Assembly (NCBI RefSeq): GCF_900218015.1
Contig: NZ_UFQQ01000008.1
Span: 124,001 to 188,000 of the forward strand
Direction: 5' to 3'
Length of the DNA: 64,000 nt
Origin: Rhodopseudomonas pentothenatexigens
GTDB taxonomy: Bacteria > Pseudomonadota > Alphaproteobacteria > Rhizobiales > Xanthobacteraceae
The notes under the pieces were generated by a model. It was not told where the DNA came from. It searched no databases and saw only the letters and a list, made by a program, of their open reading frames with translations. This document shows, one piece after another, positions 16,009 through 24,318 of the stretch (the stretch's first letter is position 1; each line of letters begins with the position of its first letter). The position numbers were made by a program, and so were the translations under genes.

Positions 16009-16253
16009 TTGTGCGCCCCTTCATCGGCGGTCTTCGAACCGCGGCCGCCGGTTTGGACGTTCTCGGCGACGCATCGCTTCTCTGGCGGCGTGCCGCAGAC
16101 GCGGCCGAATTCGGCCCAGCCGACGCATTTGCCGCTCGGCCCACGATAACCGGGCCCGCCCCGATCGCCGCAGTCGGCGGTCGCCGGCGCCGCCGCCACC
16201 ATGCTTGCGAGGACGAGCCAGGTGCCGGCGACTCGCGGCAGCCCCGCTCTCAC
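16005..16253 (-). CDS. Small Cys-rich secreted protein
   Basis: An 82-aa protein with signal peptide (RVAGTWLVLASMVAAAPATA) and a short mature domain CGDRGGPGYRGPSGKCVGW ... CGTPPEKRC with four Cys, likely two disulfides. The product is not recognised by name. Start overlaps nothing upstream, and its stop overlaps the SNase start by 4 bp, so it may be a partner or regulator of that nuclease (context inference). Confidence 0.7.
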   Translation of the reverse strand: MRAGLPRVAGTWLVLASMVAAAPATADCGDRGGPGYRGPSGKCVGWAEFGRVCGTPPEKRCVAENVQTGGRGSKTADEGAHK

Positions 16254-16256
16254 GGC

Positions 16257-16997
16257 TCAGATCGATCCGGCCGCACCTTGGGAAACGTCGACCACGTGCC
16301 GGTCGCTCCCCACGGTGATGACGATCGTGTAGTTCTTCGCTCCGCTGTCCGGCGTGACAGGCGGCGCGAGGTGGAGCTGCCCGCCGTACCACTCGCCGGG
16401 CAACAGCGTGTTGTCCTTGATGACCGCCCGCTCAAGCTGGGCCATATTGCGCTGCCCTTGCTCGATGGTGCCGGCGATCATCGCCTCGTTCTGGACGGCG
16501 GCGTTATTCTGCGCGATGACAGCGGCCGTCGGGCTGTAGAACGTGCCGGTGCGACCGCTCGGCGTCGTGTAGCTCCCGTACCCAGCTTGTGACGCGCTGT
16601 AGGCATTCGCGGCGCCAGCGACACCGACAAGGATCGCCGCCGCAACTTGCCGGTTCTTCTCTTCCTGCTGCAGCATCTCGAAGGTGACGACTTGCATCGG
16701 GTACTCGCCGCCGGCGACGCGCTGGTTGGCTTCGACCTGGGAGACGCGGAAATCGATCGGCGCCCGGCTCAGGTTGTTGATGCCGACCACGAAGACGGGG
16801 CGGCCGTTGGCCTGGATCTGCCGTGACGCGGGCCTCACGAGCACCAAGGAGTTCTTCTGGCGCGACACCAGCGCTGGCTGACCGTCCCGCATCAGCGATT
16901 GCTGGTTCGGATTTGATGCCTTCAGCGAAACCGTTTCGCCGGCGCTGACGCAGCCAGCCAGTGCGGCGCAAAGCACCGCGGGAATGAATTGACGCAT
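16257..16997 (-). CDS. Predicted lipoprotein, unknown function
   Basis: A 246-aa exported protein. The lipobox LCAALAGC places lipidated Cys at residue 16. Residues 20-110 form a beta-rich domain (SLVLVRPASRQIQANGRPVF, GINNLSRAPIDFRVSQVEAN). A small Ala/Gly-rich hydrophobic segment follows (AAAILVGVAGAANAYSASQA), then a C-terminal domain (WYGGQLHLAPPVTPD, YTIVITVGSDRHVVDV). The ATG follows AGGGGGCAACAGGT; a start at 17138 is rejected because it would lose the signal sequence. It is encoded 3 bp upstream of the 82-aa gene, making a lipoprotein/secreted/SNase run. Confidence 0.75.
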   Translation of the reverse strand: MRQFIPAVLCAALAGCVSAGETVSLKASNPNQQSLMRDGQPALVSRQKNSLVLVRPASRQIQANGRPVFVVGINNLSRAPIDFRVSQVEANQRVAGGEYPMQVVTFEMLQQEEKNRQVAAAILVGVAGAANAYSASQAGYGSYTTPSGRTGTFYSPTAAVIAQNNAAVQNEAMIAGTIEQGQRNMAQLERAVIKDNTLLPGEWYGGQLHLAPPVTPDSGAKNYTIVITVGSDRHVVDVSQGAAGSI

Positions 16998-17070
16998 ACC
17001 TGTTGCCCCCTGCAATTGGCAGCAGTTTGGACTCAGTTTACCGCCGCGTGCAAGTGGCGCCGTCGGCAAC

Positions 17071-17652
17071 TTAGGGACAATGCCGGGATGACTTCCAGCC
17101 GCCCGCCGAGTTCGCCGCGACGGCAACGCCGCAATCACGACAGACCGCCAGTAGAGTCGCAGTGGTCAGCGGCGTGCGCGCTGCGACCGCTTCCGCTCCG
17201 CTCAGCTGGATTTCCTCGGCCAGCTCTTGGCGCGACCGGCCGGTGAGGTGCCGCACTGCGGCTTCCCTGACATTCGCCACGTCATTAGCGGTCGCTTCGT
17301 CCAGCGCTCGGTGAGCCTTCGCATCGCGGTAGCGGTGGTCTTGGTCGTATCGCTTGTTCGTCGGCGGCGTGAACGCTTGGCTGCCGTGCTCGATCTGGAT
17401 CCGGGCAAGGAAGGCGGCGATCCGCTGCTCGACCGTTTCGCGCCGGCGGGGTCGGTCGGGCAGTTGACCGAGATGGCGCGCGACATTTGCGAGCTTGAAC
17501 CGATCGACATCGGCTCGCGAGAACCGCGCATGGCCGCCAAGCGTGAGGAATGCGGCCCGCAGCCCCTTCGACCGCATCCAACGGCGGACAGTGTTCCCGT
17601 CGACACCGAACTCCTCGGCCAAATCGCTCACTTTCAACCACTCGTCAGTCAT
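17071..17652 (-). CDS. MerR/excisionase-type HTH DNA-binding protein
   Basis: A 193-aa protein. Residues 1-50 are a winged-helix DNA-binding domain (WLKVSDLAEEFGVDGNTVRR, WMRSKGLRAAFLTLGGHARF). The middle and C-terminal part is helical (HRALDEATANDVANVREAAV) and contains VCRDCG, possibly half of a metal site. A GAGGGCC ribosome site precedes the ATG. It may control the lipoprotein-SNase genes downstream or act in excision. A 19-bp motif about 140 bp upstream is shared with the AlpA-like gene promoter. Confidence 0.75.
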   Translation of the reverse strand: MTDEWLKVSDLAEEFGVDGNTVRRWMRSKGLRAAFLTLGGHARFSRADVDRFKLANVARHLGQLPDRPRRRETVEQRIAAFLARIQIEHGSQAFTPPTNKRYDQDHRYRDAKAHRALDEATANDVANVREAAVRHLTGRSRQELAEEIQLSGAEAVAARTPLTTATLLAVCRDCGVAVAANSAGGWKSSRHCP

Positions 17653-17791
17653 TGGCCCTCGCTTTCAAGGCCGCTCCACTGGGGCACCTGTTACCGCTCG
17701 TCAATCTTGATTAGCGCGTACTTTGTCGGCTTTTCAGGCGTAGCGAATTGATGTCGGCGAAGCTTGGCGGCTCTGACGGGGCGTATTTCTG

Positions 17792-17810
17792 TGTCGCTTT
17801 TGTCGGCTTT
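17792..17810 (+). promoter_or_regulatory. 19-bp shared motif, copy 1 (candidate operator)
   Basis: TGTCGCTTTTGTCGGCTTT matches 22983-23001 (TGTCGCGTTTGTCGAGTTT) at 16 of 19 positions. The copies lie upstream of the 17652 and 22901 HTH genes respectively, suggesting one regulator for both promoters. Confidence 0.45.
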
Positions 17811-17908
17811 GGGTGTTGCGAAATGTCACGCGGTTACGAACGGGAAATATGGGGAAAAATGTCCGTCGTTCGCGGGGTACAGTGAAACTTGAGGCGTGCG
17901 ACTTGATG

Positions 17909-17928
17909 TTTGTACCGATCGGTACAAA
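17909..17928. promoter_or_regulatory. 20-bp perfect palindrome (candidate operator)
   Basis: TTTGTACCGATCGGTACAAA reads identically on both strands. The ACCGATCGGT centre resembles many TetR-family operators, but no TetR protein is encoded in this window. Confidence 0.5.
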
Positions 17929-17965
17929 ACACCCTAACCGCGCTGCCCCCTCGGTGCTCTGCACT

Positions 17966-17995
17966 CGTCATGCCCGGGTTCAGCCCGGGCATCGT
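17966..17995. repeat. Intergenic palindromic repeat unit
   Basis: ATGCCCGGG (17970-17978) and CCCGGGCAT (17984-17992) with a TTCAG loop. The CGTCATGCCCGGG...CCCGGGCATC type is a frequent intergenic repeat in Rhodopseudomonas/Bradyrhizobium by my recollection; compare 59912-60015. Confidence 0.5.
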
Positions 17996-18209
17996 TGCAG
18001 GCTGTTTAGTCCCGGGACCTCTGCCCGAGCATCCGACGATCGCGATCCTGCATCCGAAGATCACAGGAGCGCGGCGCCGAGCTCGGCCGGGTAGCGCCTT
18101 GAGATCGTCGGATGGTGTCGATGAACGGCGGTGATAGCAAGCCCTGCGCCGAGCGCGTGATGCGCCCGGCGTTCTAGGCGGATCGGCAGCGACGCTGCGG
18201 GGCTATCAG

Positions 18210-19223
18210 TTAGTCGAGGTACGAAGGTGTGGCTGCTTCGCACACCCGCCGGTGAGAGCCCGACCCAATAGGAGGCCCGTGGAGGAGTTTTTCGGGGGTG
18301 GGACGTCCACGTGCCGCGGCAGGGGGTCGAAAAACGAACCCAGCGGTCCGGCTGCCGGCCTGGCGGGGCTGCCCAACCTTGCCGGTTCGGGCCAGAATGG
18401 GGGCGGAGCTCGATCGCCGGTCTTTGGCCATGGCGTCGAGCAATGCCGGCACATCCTCAAGCCGTGCTGCTGCCAGCTGCCGCGACTGCTCGGGTGTCAG
18501 GTCTCGAAACTCAGGCCGGAACGCCTTGTCCCGCGGTGACAGGACCTCAGGCTCCCGCTTCTGCGATCGCCTCGCCTTGCGGGCCTCAGCGGCGGCAGCC
18601 AGCGCGGCGGCCTTTTCCGCCCTCGCGGCCGCCCGCGCCGCGCGGCGCTCCCCCGCGGCCTTCGCGTTCGCTGCTGCTTTGGCCTCCCGCTCTGCTCTGG
18701 CTTTCGCCCTGCGCTCCGCCTGGACCCGCGCGGCACGCTCGGCCGCTGCCTTGGCCTCGCGCCGCTCCCGCAACGCGCGCGGCCGGCTGGCCGGCTTCAG
18801 CACCTCCCGGCTGCGCTTCGCGGTGGCGCGCTTCTCGGCCCTTGCGCCCTTCGCCTCGGCGGCTGCGCGCTCCCGCTCCTTGGCCTTGGCGCGGCGCTTA
18901 GCCTCCGCCTTCGCGGCCTTCGCCCGCCACCGCTTGGCCGCAGGCGACTTGTCAGTCGGCGCAAACCATGTGGCCGGGGCTCCGGGGCGGCGGTGCTGCT
19001 CACACCGGCGAGTAATCCCTTGGCGCGAGTGGATCCGCCAGCGGGAGGCGACGGTTTCGAACCGCGCGCCGCAGTCCGCGCAGTACGACGTGCAGCCGAG
19101 CAGCGGATTGTCCGAGTCGTTGCGCTCGGTGAACACCCGACGGGTGACGGTGTAGGTCTGCTGGCCGATCCGGAAGCGATGGCCAATGTCGTAGCTCCAT
19201 GCGGGATGCTTTCGGTTGCTCAC
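18210..19223 (-). CDS. Zn-finger-like N terminus with long Ala/Arg/Lys coiled coil
   Basis: A 337-aa protein starting at GTG (GGGGGTGC upstream). Residues 10-80 contain YTVTRRVFTERNDSDNPLLG then CTSYCADCGARFETV and a further Cys, a likely zinc-binding domain. Residues 95-230 are an extreme Ala/Arg/Lys/Glu-rich heptad-like region (AEAKRRAKAKERERAAAEAK), predicted long coiled coil. The C terminus is disordered and basic. It lies directly beside the iteron cluster and downstream of the replication gene, so a DNA-binding or replication role is possible but unproven. Confidence 0.65.
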   Translation of the reverse strand: MSNRKHPAWSYDIGHRFRIGQQTYTVTRRVFTERNDSDNPLLGCTSYCADCGARFETVASRWRIHSRQGITRRCEQHRRPGAPATWFAPTDKSPAAKRWRAKAAKAEAKRRAKAKERERAAAEAKGARAEKRATAKRSREVLKPASRPRALRERREAKAAAERAARVQAERRAKARAEREAKAAANAKAAGERRAARAAARAEKAAALAAAAEARKARRSQKREPEVLSPRDKAFRPEFRDLTPEQSRQLAAARLEDVPALLDAMAKDRRSSSAPILARTGKVGQPRQAGSRTAGFVFRPPAAARGRPTPEKLLHGPPIGSGSHRRVCEAATPSYLD

Positions 19224-19372
19224 AGCGCACCCCCGGGTCGCGAGCCCGCGGGGCGCTGGCCTGCCGCGGTCCAGGCAGCGGTGGCGAAACCGCCAGCTGT
19301 GGATCGCCCACGGTGGGGATGTCGGTTTTGATCTTGAGTGCGGTTTCCCCGAAACACCTCAAGTCGCCGGCT

Positions 19373-19471
19373 GGTCCGGTGGTCCGCATGTATAGTCATG
19401 CGGACCAACCGGACCAAACACAGCCCTGGAGCACCGGACCGGACCGGACCAACACCGGACCAAAGCGGACC
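19373..19471. repeat. Iteron-like CGGACC cluster with inverted repeat (candidate replication origin)
   Basis: Directly after the Prim-pol/helicase stop there are seven CGGACC units at 19401, 19410, 19435, 19440, 19445, 19456 and 19466, and two inverted GGTCCG units at 19373 and 19381. They include a perfect 10-bp inverted repeat GGTCCGCATG/CATGCGGACC (19381-19390, 19397-19406) around AT-rich TATAGT. P4-type primases bind comparable iterons beside their own gene. Origin activity is inference. Confidence 0.6.
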
Positions 19472-19476
19472 TGCCC

Positions 19477-21894
19477 TCATGGTGATAACCTAACGTATTG
19501 GCCGTTCGCGGTTTTTGTGACCACGCCGCTGTCGATCAATGGCTGCAACGAGCGGTCCAGAGCCTGTTTCGCGCCGCTTACGCTGCCACGGGCGGATCGG
19601 ATGGCCTGGAGCTGGCCCGCCCACTCGCCGAATGTCGCTATTGTCGCTTTTACATTCGGGTCGGCCGTGCTCTTTCCAGCGAGGACCGCGTCCAACGCCG
19701 CCAGCGCTTCTTCCTGTGCGGGGGTGAGCTCGACCTTGAACTCCGCCTCCGCGCGGTCGACCCAATCGACCACGACCGAGGTGATCGCATCGCCCTCAGC
19801 GTCCTTTCCGAGCTCGACGACCTTGATACGGAATGCCAGCCGCTCGATCTCCGCATACTCCTTGACGCGCGGCGTGGTGACGGTGCGCAGCTTCGTCTTC
19901 TGGTCGATGTCGACTTTGATGAGAAGGTCGATGTCATTGAGCATGATCGACGAGCCGCGATAGTCGGATGACGCGTCCTTGGTCGGATGGTGCAACAGCA
20001 GGACCGTTGCGCCGGTCTTCCGCGTGATCATGGCGCAATTCTTCAGCACAGCGCGGACGTGTTCCGGGTTCGATTCGTCACCGCCGCCGAGCGCGTGCGA
20101 AAGCGTGTCGATGACGACCAGCCCGGCCGGCACTCCGAACCGTTCCGCACCGGCTATTACCGCCTCGACGATCGCGTTTGCGTCTCTGGCGGATGTTCGG
20201 AGGTCAAGGCTTCCCGCGACGAACTCGAACGGCACGCCCTCCGCGGCGCCGGAGAAGTGTTCTCGGCGCAGCGCCTCCATTCGGTTCGACAACCCGGTGA
20301 AACCCTCCGTCGAGCAGTGCAGCACGTAGGACCGCTTGACCTTTCGGCCTTGCCATTCCTTGCCAACCGCGACGTGGGCCGCAAGATCCAACGCCAGCGG
20401 GGATTTGCCGGCGTTCGATGGGCCGCTCATCATGGCCGTCATCCCGTAGTTCAGCAGGCCCCGCACCATGTAGTTTTGGCGGGTTGTCCAGCCGGGAGAG
20501 GTGATGTTGCGCACGTGGAAGCGTTGCGCGGCGGCGCCTCCGTTGGAGCCTTCCGGGTCGGCTTTGCGGCGCTCCGGAGGTGGTCGATCGACGATATGAG
20601 CGGTCTGATCGTCGAACTCGACGCCCGCTAGCTGTGTCGAGCGGGTGCCGAGCGGGTTCTGCGCGTAGGTGTAGGCGTGCTCGACCTTTTCCTCCAGCTC
20701 CTCGGCGGATTTCGTCGCGGCGTGCGGCCAATGCGCAGCCATCAGCTCGACGCACTTCTCCTGCGAGATGCCGAAGTCGTGGATTGCAGTGGCGACGACG
20801 TAGCTCCCGGTCTGAGGCGCCTCGGTCGTCAGGTACTGAATTGCGCGGGCGGTGTCGTCCGGATGGTCAAGCTCTGTCAGCAGACATCCGAACTTGCCGT
20901 CAGCCGCGGCGCGAGCCCTGTTGCGCCGCCGATGCGATCCAGTCCCGGCCCCCGTGTGGTCGACGACCCACGTCGGCAGATCCGCGATTGGCGCATCGTT
21001 CAACACGGTGTAGGCAGCGCCGTCGATCGTCGAGCCTGGCGCCACGACGTAGCCGCCCAGGCCTTTCAGGTCGATGTCCGTGCCGAGTACCTTCGGAAAG
21101 TCGTCGCTGATCCCGTCCACGCGGTAGTAGCGGTGTTCGCCACCACTGGCCGACCGGACGGTGTATGTTGGCGGGAGCTCGTCATACAGCGCTTCGAGCA
21201 GCCGTAGCGTCTCGAAACCCTGCTTCCCCTGCCTGCAGTCGATGTCCACGACGAGCAGATCGGCTCGTGGTGCAATCCCAATGTTGTAGTCGATCTCGGA
21301 ATCGAACGCCGGGTCGGTCCACATCTCGGCGACGCGCTGCGGGTCGGACGACGCAAGCTTACGCCAGTTCGCGCCTCGGATAGCAGGCTCTTTGCCATTC
21401 ATGGCGGCCGGGAAGACGTCGAAGCCCTTTGCCGCCAGCGCGACGGCTTGATCCCGCTTGCTTGCGGCGGGCGAAATTCCGAGGAGCGCAGCACCGGCTA
21501 CAGCCGGCGACACAACCCCCTTGGCGCTATCGTACAGCACCCGGTCGACCTGCCACTGGCGGGCGGCGGTATATCCGGCGAGATCGGTCACATCGGCGAT
21601 GTCGTCCTTGATGACGGCCAGCCGCTGCACCTCGCGCTTGATTGCCTCGGTGGCGGCTTTCGCTTCGGCCGGAGAACACCAGGGAAGATGCCACCTGACT
21701 AAAGTTGCAAAACCGCACTGTTCGATGAAGTCAGGCCGGGCAATGCCGCCCGGCCTGCCGAGCAAATGGCGCGCGGTGGCCTCGTGTGAGCTGTCGCCGT
21801 CGGCTCGAAACGCCGCGTTGAGCCAAACTGCGCCGTCGGCCGCTTGCAGCGCGACGAGGCCGTCGGCCGCTGTGATCAGTTGAGCCTCGCTCAT
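19477..21894 (-). CDS. Prim-pol/helicase replication protein
   Basis: An 805-aa protein that could prime and unwind DNA for the element. Residues about 145-315 are a bifunctional DNA primase/polymerase domain. They include the metal pair DID (D217, D219 in VVDIDCRQGKQG), H254 in SASGGEHRYY, and the third acidic region near D275 (GTDIDLKG). Residues from about 470 form a RecA/RepA-type ATPase with Walker A SGPSNAGKSPLALD, Walker B GLVVIDTLSHAL, and LLLHHPTKDASSDYRGSS. The N-terminal 140 residues are of unknown fold. It is translationally coupled (ATGA) to the 189-aa gene and followed by iteron-like repeats, as in satellite or plasmid replication modules. Confidence 0.88.
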   Translation of the reverse strand: MSEAQLITAADGLVALQAADGAVWLNAAFRADGDSSHEATARHLLGRPGGIARPDFIEQCGFATLVRWHLPWCSPAEAKAATEAIKREVQRLAVIKDDIADVTDLAGYTAARQWQVDRVLYDSAKGVVSPAVAGAALLGISPAASKRDQAVALAAKGFDVFPAAMNGKEPAIRGANWRKLASSDPQRVAEMWTDPAFDSEIDYNIGIAPRADLLVVDIDCRQGKQGFETLRLLEALYDELPPTYTVRSASGGEHRYYRVDGISDDFPKVLGTDIDLKGLGGYVVAPGSTIDGAAYTVLNDAPIADLPTWVVDHTGAGTGSHRRRNRARAAADGKFGCLLTELDHPDDTARAIQYLTTEAPQTGSYVVATAIHDFGISQEKCVELMAAHWPHAATKSAEELEEKVEHAYTYAQNPLGTRSTQLAGVEFDDQTAHIVDRPPPERRKADPEGSNGGAAAQRFHVRNITSPGWTTRQNYMVRGLLNYGMTAMMSGPSNAGKSPLALDLAAHVAVGKEWQGRKVKRSYVLHCSTEGFTGLSNRMEALRREHFSGAAEGVPFEFVAGSLDLRTSARDANAIVEAVIAGAERFGVPAGLVVIDTLSHALGGGDESNPEHVRAVLKNCAMITRKTGATVLLLHHPTKDASSDYRGSSIMLNDIDLLIKVDIDQKTKLRTVTTPRVKEYAEIERLAFRIKVVELGKDAEGDAITSVVVDWVDRAEAEFKVELTPAQEEALAALDAVLAGKSTADPNVKATIATFGEWAGQLQAIRSARGSVSGAKQALDRSLQPLIDSGVVTKTANGQYVRLSP

Positions 21895-22460
21895 CCCGCG
21901 GCCCCCTCCTTCGGAGCGCGGATCACAGCGACTGGCTGGTTAGCTCGCCGGCGGCGGTTGACGTAGTCGAGCCAGGCCGCGACTTGATCCTCCCGGCAAC
22001 GAATCGTCAGTTGCACCGGCAGGATTGGAAGCCGCGGTTCGACGCCGTCTTCACCGGTGACGGCGATCACGACGCTGTGTGACATGCACAGCAGCTTTTG
22101 CAGTGTGGCGGCGTGGTAGTCCTCGGGAAGTCCTTCGGCCGCCGCGTAACAGCCGGTGGGTAAGGTGCTGATCTCCACATCGACCAGATGGAAGGCGCAG
22201 CGCGGATCGCCGATGCAGCGCGCGTGGAGGTCGACCCACAATAGTTGATCGCTGGATAGTTGAAGCCCCGGGGAGACGAACAGCGAAAGGGTGTGAATCG
22301 CAGGGTTGATGTGGGAGTGCAGGGCGACAGGCTCTTTGGCGCGTGCCGCATCCCGTGACGCCGCTGCGGCTCTGTTGGTGAAAAGGCTTTCGAATTGAAG
22401 GGTTTCGTTCGGCTCCGACGATTGATCTGTGCCGCTCGGCGTGGTATCGTTCTCGTGCAT
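21891..22460 (-). CDS. Unknown protein coupled to the replication gene
   Basis: A 189-aa soluble protein. Its stop overlaps the Prim-pol start (ATGA at 21891-21894), so the two are translationally coupled. It contains a disordered acidic N terminus (SSEPNETLQFES) and a mixed alpha/beta region (LLWVDLHARCIGDPRCAFHL, VVIAVTGEDGVEPRLP), ending in a basic tail (YVNRRRRANQPVAVIR). No known family recognised. Position points to a replication accessory or copy-control role (inference). Confidence 0.65.
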   Translation of the reverse strand: MHENDTTPSGTDQSSEPNETLQFESLFTNRAAAASRDAARAKEPVALHSHINPAIHTLSLFVSPGLQLSSDQLLWVDLHARCIGDPRCAFHLVDVEISTLPTGCYAAAEGLPEDYHAATLQKLLCMSHSVVIAVTGEDGVEPRLPILPVQLTIRCREDQVAAWLDYVNRRRRANQPVAVIRAPKEGAAG

Positions 22461-22481
22461 TTTTCGGTTACTTCAAACTGA

Positions 22482-22520
22482 CCCGCCGACGCTCCCCTCG
22501 CGCCGGCGGGTTTGTCTTTA
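22482..22520. terminator. Stem-loop between the AlpA-like and 189-aa genes
   Basis: CCCGCCG (22482-22488) pairs with CGGCGGG (22504-22510) and is followed on the plus strand by TTTGTCTTT. Genes here run on the minus strand, so the hairpin could be a terminator, an attenuator in the replication-gene leader, or neither. Confidence 0.35.
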
Positions 22521-22628
22521 GACGGAGCGGTGCCCCCCGACAGCCGCTCCAGTGTGCCCCCGTAGTCACGACCCTCGGGGAAGACGCCGCGCGGTGGATC
22601 GGTGCCGTGCGGCGAAGTTCGGCGGCGC

Positions 22629-22901
22629 TTAGGCGGCAGCGGCGGGCTGGGACACGCCCGCGTAGGCGAGCACAGCCGCAGCCGTGTACGAGATGCGGCG
22701 AGGCCCGATCTTGCTGACGCGCGGCCCCTCACCAGTGGATCTCCAGCGCTGCAAAGTCCGCACGCTGACGCGCAAGACCTCGGCAACCTCGGCTTCTACC
22801 AGGAGGGTTTCCGGATCGAGACGCGCCACTTTTCCAAGCGTGAAGCGATCTGAGAGCGAGGCTTCAGACCGGGCCTCTGGATTTGAAGACGTCGTGTCCA
22901 C
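22629..22901 (-). CDS. AlpA-like HTH protein (excisionase/regulator)
   Basis: A 90-aa DNA-binding protein with a short disordered start, then DPETLLVEAEVAEVLRVSVR TLQRWRSTGEGPRVSKIG as the helix-turn-helix and wing, and a short tail. AlpA-like proteins of satellite phages activate the integrase or replication operon and may serve as the directionality factor. It sits next to the integrase and just upstream of the 189-aa/replication genes on the same strand, the usual satellite-phage arrangement. Confidence 0.82.
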   Translation of the reverse strand: MDTTSSNPEARSEASLSDRFTLGKVARLDPETLLVEAEVAEVLRVSVRTLQRWRSTGEGPRVSKIGPRRISYTAAAVLAYAGVSQPAAAA

Positions 22902-22982
22902 TGCGATCCCTTTCGCCAGCTAGTTTCTGGCGAGAGAATAGGACTCGCGGCAAATCGTGTCTCCCCTTGTCAATTTAAGGCA

Positions 22983-23001
22983 TGTCGCGTTTGTCGAGTT
23001 T
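22983..23001 (+). promoter_or_regulatory. 19-bp shared motif, copy 2 (candidate operator)
   Basis: TGTCGCGTTTGTCGAGTTT upstream of the AlpA-like start, followed by GCGACA (23003-23008) that makes a TGTCGC/GCGACA inverted repeat. See 17792-17810 for the matching copy. Confidence 0.45.
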
Positions 23002-23079
23002 AGCGACAATAGGCAAGCCGCCGCCACCAGCCCGCTTAGCGGGGTATAGACACCTCAAACATACTTACTTCACGAATTG

Positions 23080-24303
23080 TTACATCGCCTTTGCCGTTAA
23101 TTCTCGCACGGCTCCGCCTTCAGCTATTACCGTCTCAACATACGTTTCCCACAACGCCGCGGCTTGCAGCCGCTCCCGCCATCGCGGTTCACGGTCGTAG
23201 GTTTCGATCAGTTCCTCGCCTACGTGGTTGATCATCAGTTCGGCCAAGTCACGGTCAACGTGCAGCGCGGTCAGTCCCGACCGAAACGTGCGCCGGCAAT
23301 CGTGGAGCGTGAACGCAACGCCGCAGGCTTCCACCAACTTCGGGTGGCGCTTCGACCATCCCGTCATGGCAGCACCGCCAGCGCCTGCGAACACATAGGG
23401 GCTGCCAGCGAATTTCGGCTGCCTTTTGATGATGGCCAGAGCGAGCGGCGGCAGCGGCACGCGATGCACCCGGCCGTTCTTTGTGCTCGTTTCCGGGATG
23501 GTCCAGACGCCAGCCCCGAGGTCCACGTCGGCGCGCCGCATGAATGCGGTTTCCTTCCTTCGCTGGCCAAGCAGCAGGAGCACGCGAACATAGTCGCCGT
23601 ACGGCGCTGCCACGTTGCTGCAGCCGCGCCAGATAGCCTTGATCTCATCAGGCTCAAGCCGCCGGCCGGTTTGGGCGGTGCGTTGTGCCCGTGTCCGCCG
23701 ATCTCGACGCCAGCCGGCGAGCGGGTTAGAGCTCAGCAGCCCAGCGTTGACCATCCAGTTGAGAAACGTGGTTGCCTTGGCGCGCAGATCCTGGGCGGCG
23801 CCGGGCTTCTTCTGAGTCTCAAGCTTCGCGACGCGGTCAACGATGGTTTGACGGGTGATGGTTTGCGCGTCGACCTTGCCGAGTGGCTTCAGCAGTTCGC
23901 GCCGCAGCGTGGCAACGATCGTTTTCGCGTTCACCACGCCGCGCCCGGTCAGGTGCTTCTCGTAGGCGTCAATTGCCACGTCGAGCCGCGCCGCCTCCCG
24001 TTGGCGAATCTCTTTGCGCTCTGCCTGCGGATCACCGCCGGCCGCGATTTGGCCAAGGTAGCGCCGCGCCGCGGTGCGCGCGTCAGCCAGGCGGAGTGAA
24101 CCACACTCGCCAAGGTACAGGCGGCGTTGCGGCGCCTCCCGGCCGCTGCCGGCTCGGTAGAACAGGAAGTAATTCTTCTTGCCGGACGGCCAGCATCGAA
24201 CGCCAAAGCCGCCAACGTCCGCGTCCCAAAGCACCACCTCGCCCTTGGCCGGCGGCTGCAGCGTCCGAATCCGTTCTTCGGTCAAGTTCACTCGGTTGGC
24301 CAT
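23080..24303 (-). CDS. int: Tyrosine site-specific recombinase (integrase)
   Basis: A 407-aa phage-type integrase. An N-terminal arm-binding-like domain (VNLTEERIRTLQPPA, DADVGGFGVRCWPSG) resembles DUF4102 proteins. A central core-binding region follows, then the catalytic domain with R248 (GQRRKE), K275 (TSTKNGRVH), H334 and R337 (HDCR), H360 (INH) and nucleophile Y369 (IETYDRE). All five catalytic positions are present. The ATG at 24303 is chosen over 24339, whose extra residues would be encoded by the end repeat. It lies next to the right attachment site and ends the replication-side gene run. Confidence 0.95.
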   Translation of the reverse strand: MANRVNLTEERIRTLQPPAKGEVVLWDADVGGFGVRCWPSGKKNYFLFYRAGSGREAPQRRLYLGECGSLRLADARTAARRYLGQIAAGGDPQAERKEIRQREAARLDVAIDAYEKHLTGRGVVNAKTIVATLRRELLKPLGKVDAQTITRQTIVDRVAKLETQKKPGAAQDLRAKATTFLNWMVNAGLLSSNPLAGWRRDRRTRAQRTAQTGRRLEPDEIKAIWRGCSNVAAPYGDYVRVLLLLGQRRKETAFMRRADVDLGAGVWTIPETSTKNGRVHRVPLPPLALAIIKRQPKFAGSPYVFAGAGGAAMTGWSKRHPKLVEACGVAFTLHDCRRTFRSGLTALHVDRDLAELMINHVGEELIETYDREPRWRERLQAAALWETYVETVIAEGGAVRELTAKAM

Positions 24304-24318
24304 GGCCGCCGCTCCAGT

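Larger units (their letters stand above)
17653..18209. other. 557-bp non-coding region with repeats and palindromes
   Basis: No supported gene on either strand. It holds a 12-bp direct repeat TTTGTCGGCTTT (17722-17733 and 17799-17810), the 19-bp motif shared with 22983-23001, a 20-bp perfect palindrome (17909-17928) and a CATGCCCGGG-type hairpin (17966-17995). It separates two minus-strand genes, so it is a regulatory region for the 17652 gene and the downstream end of the 18210 gene. Confidence 0.7.

Noticed and set aside
17734-17964. 76-aa minus-strand ORF in the long non-coding stretch
   Set aside because: No ribosome site, unusual composition, and it crosses the repeats and palindrome of an evident regulatory region.
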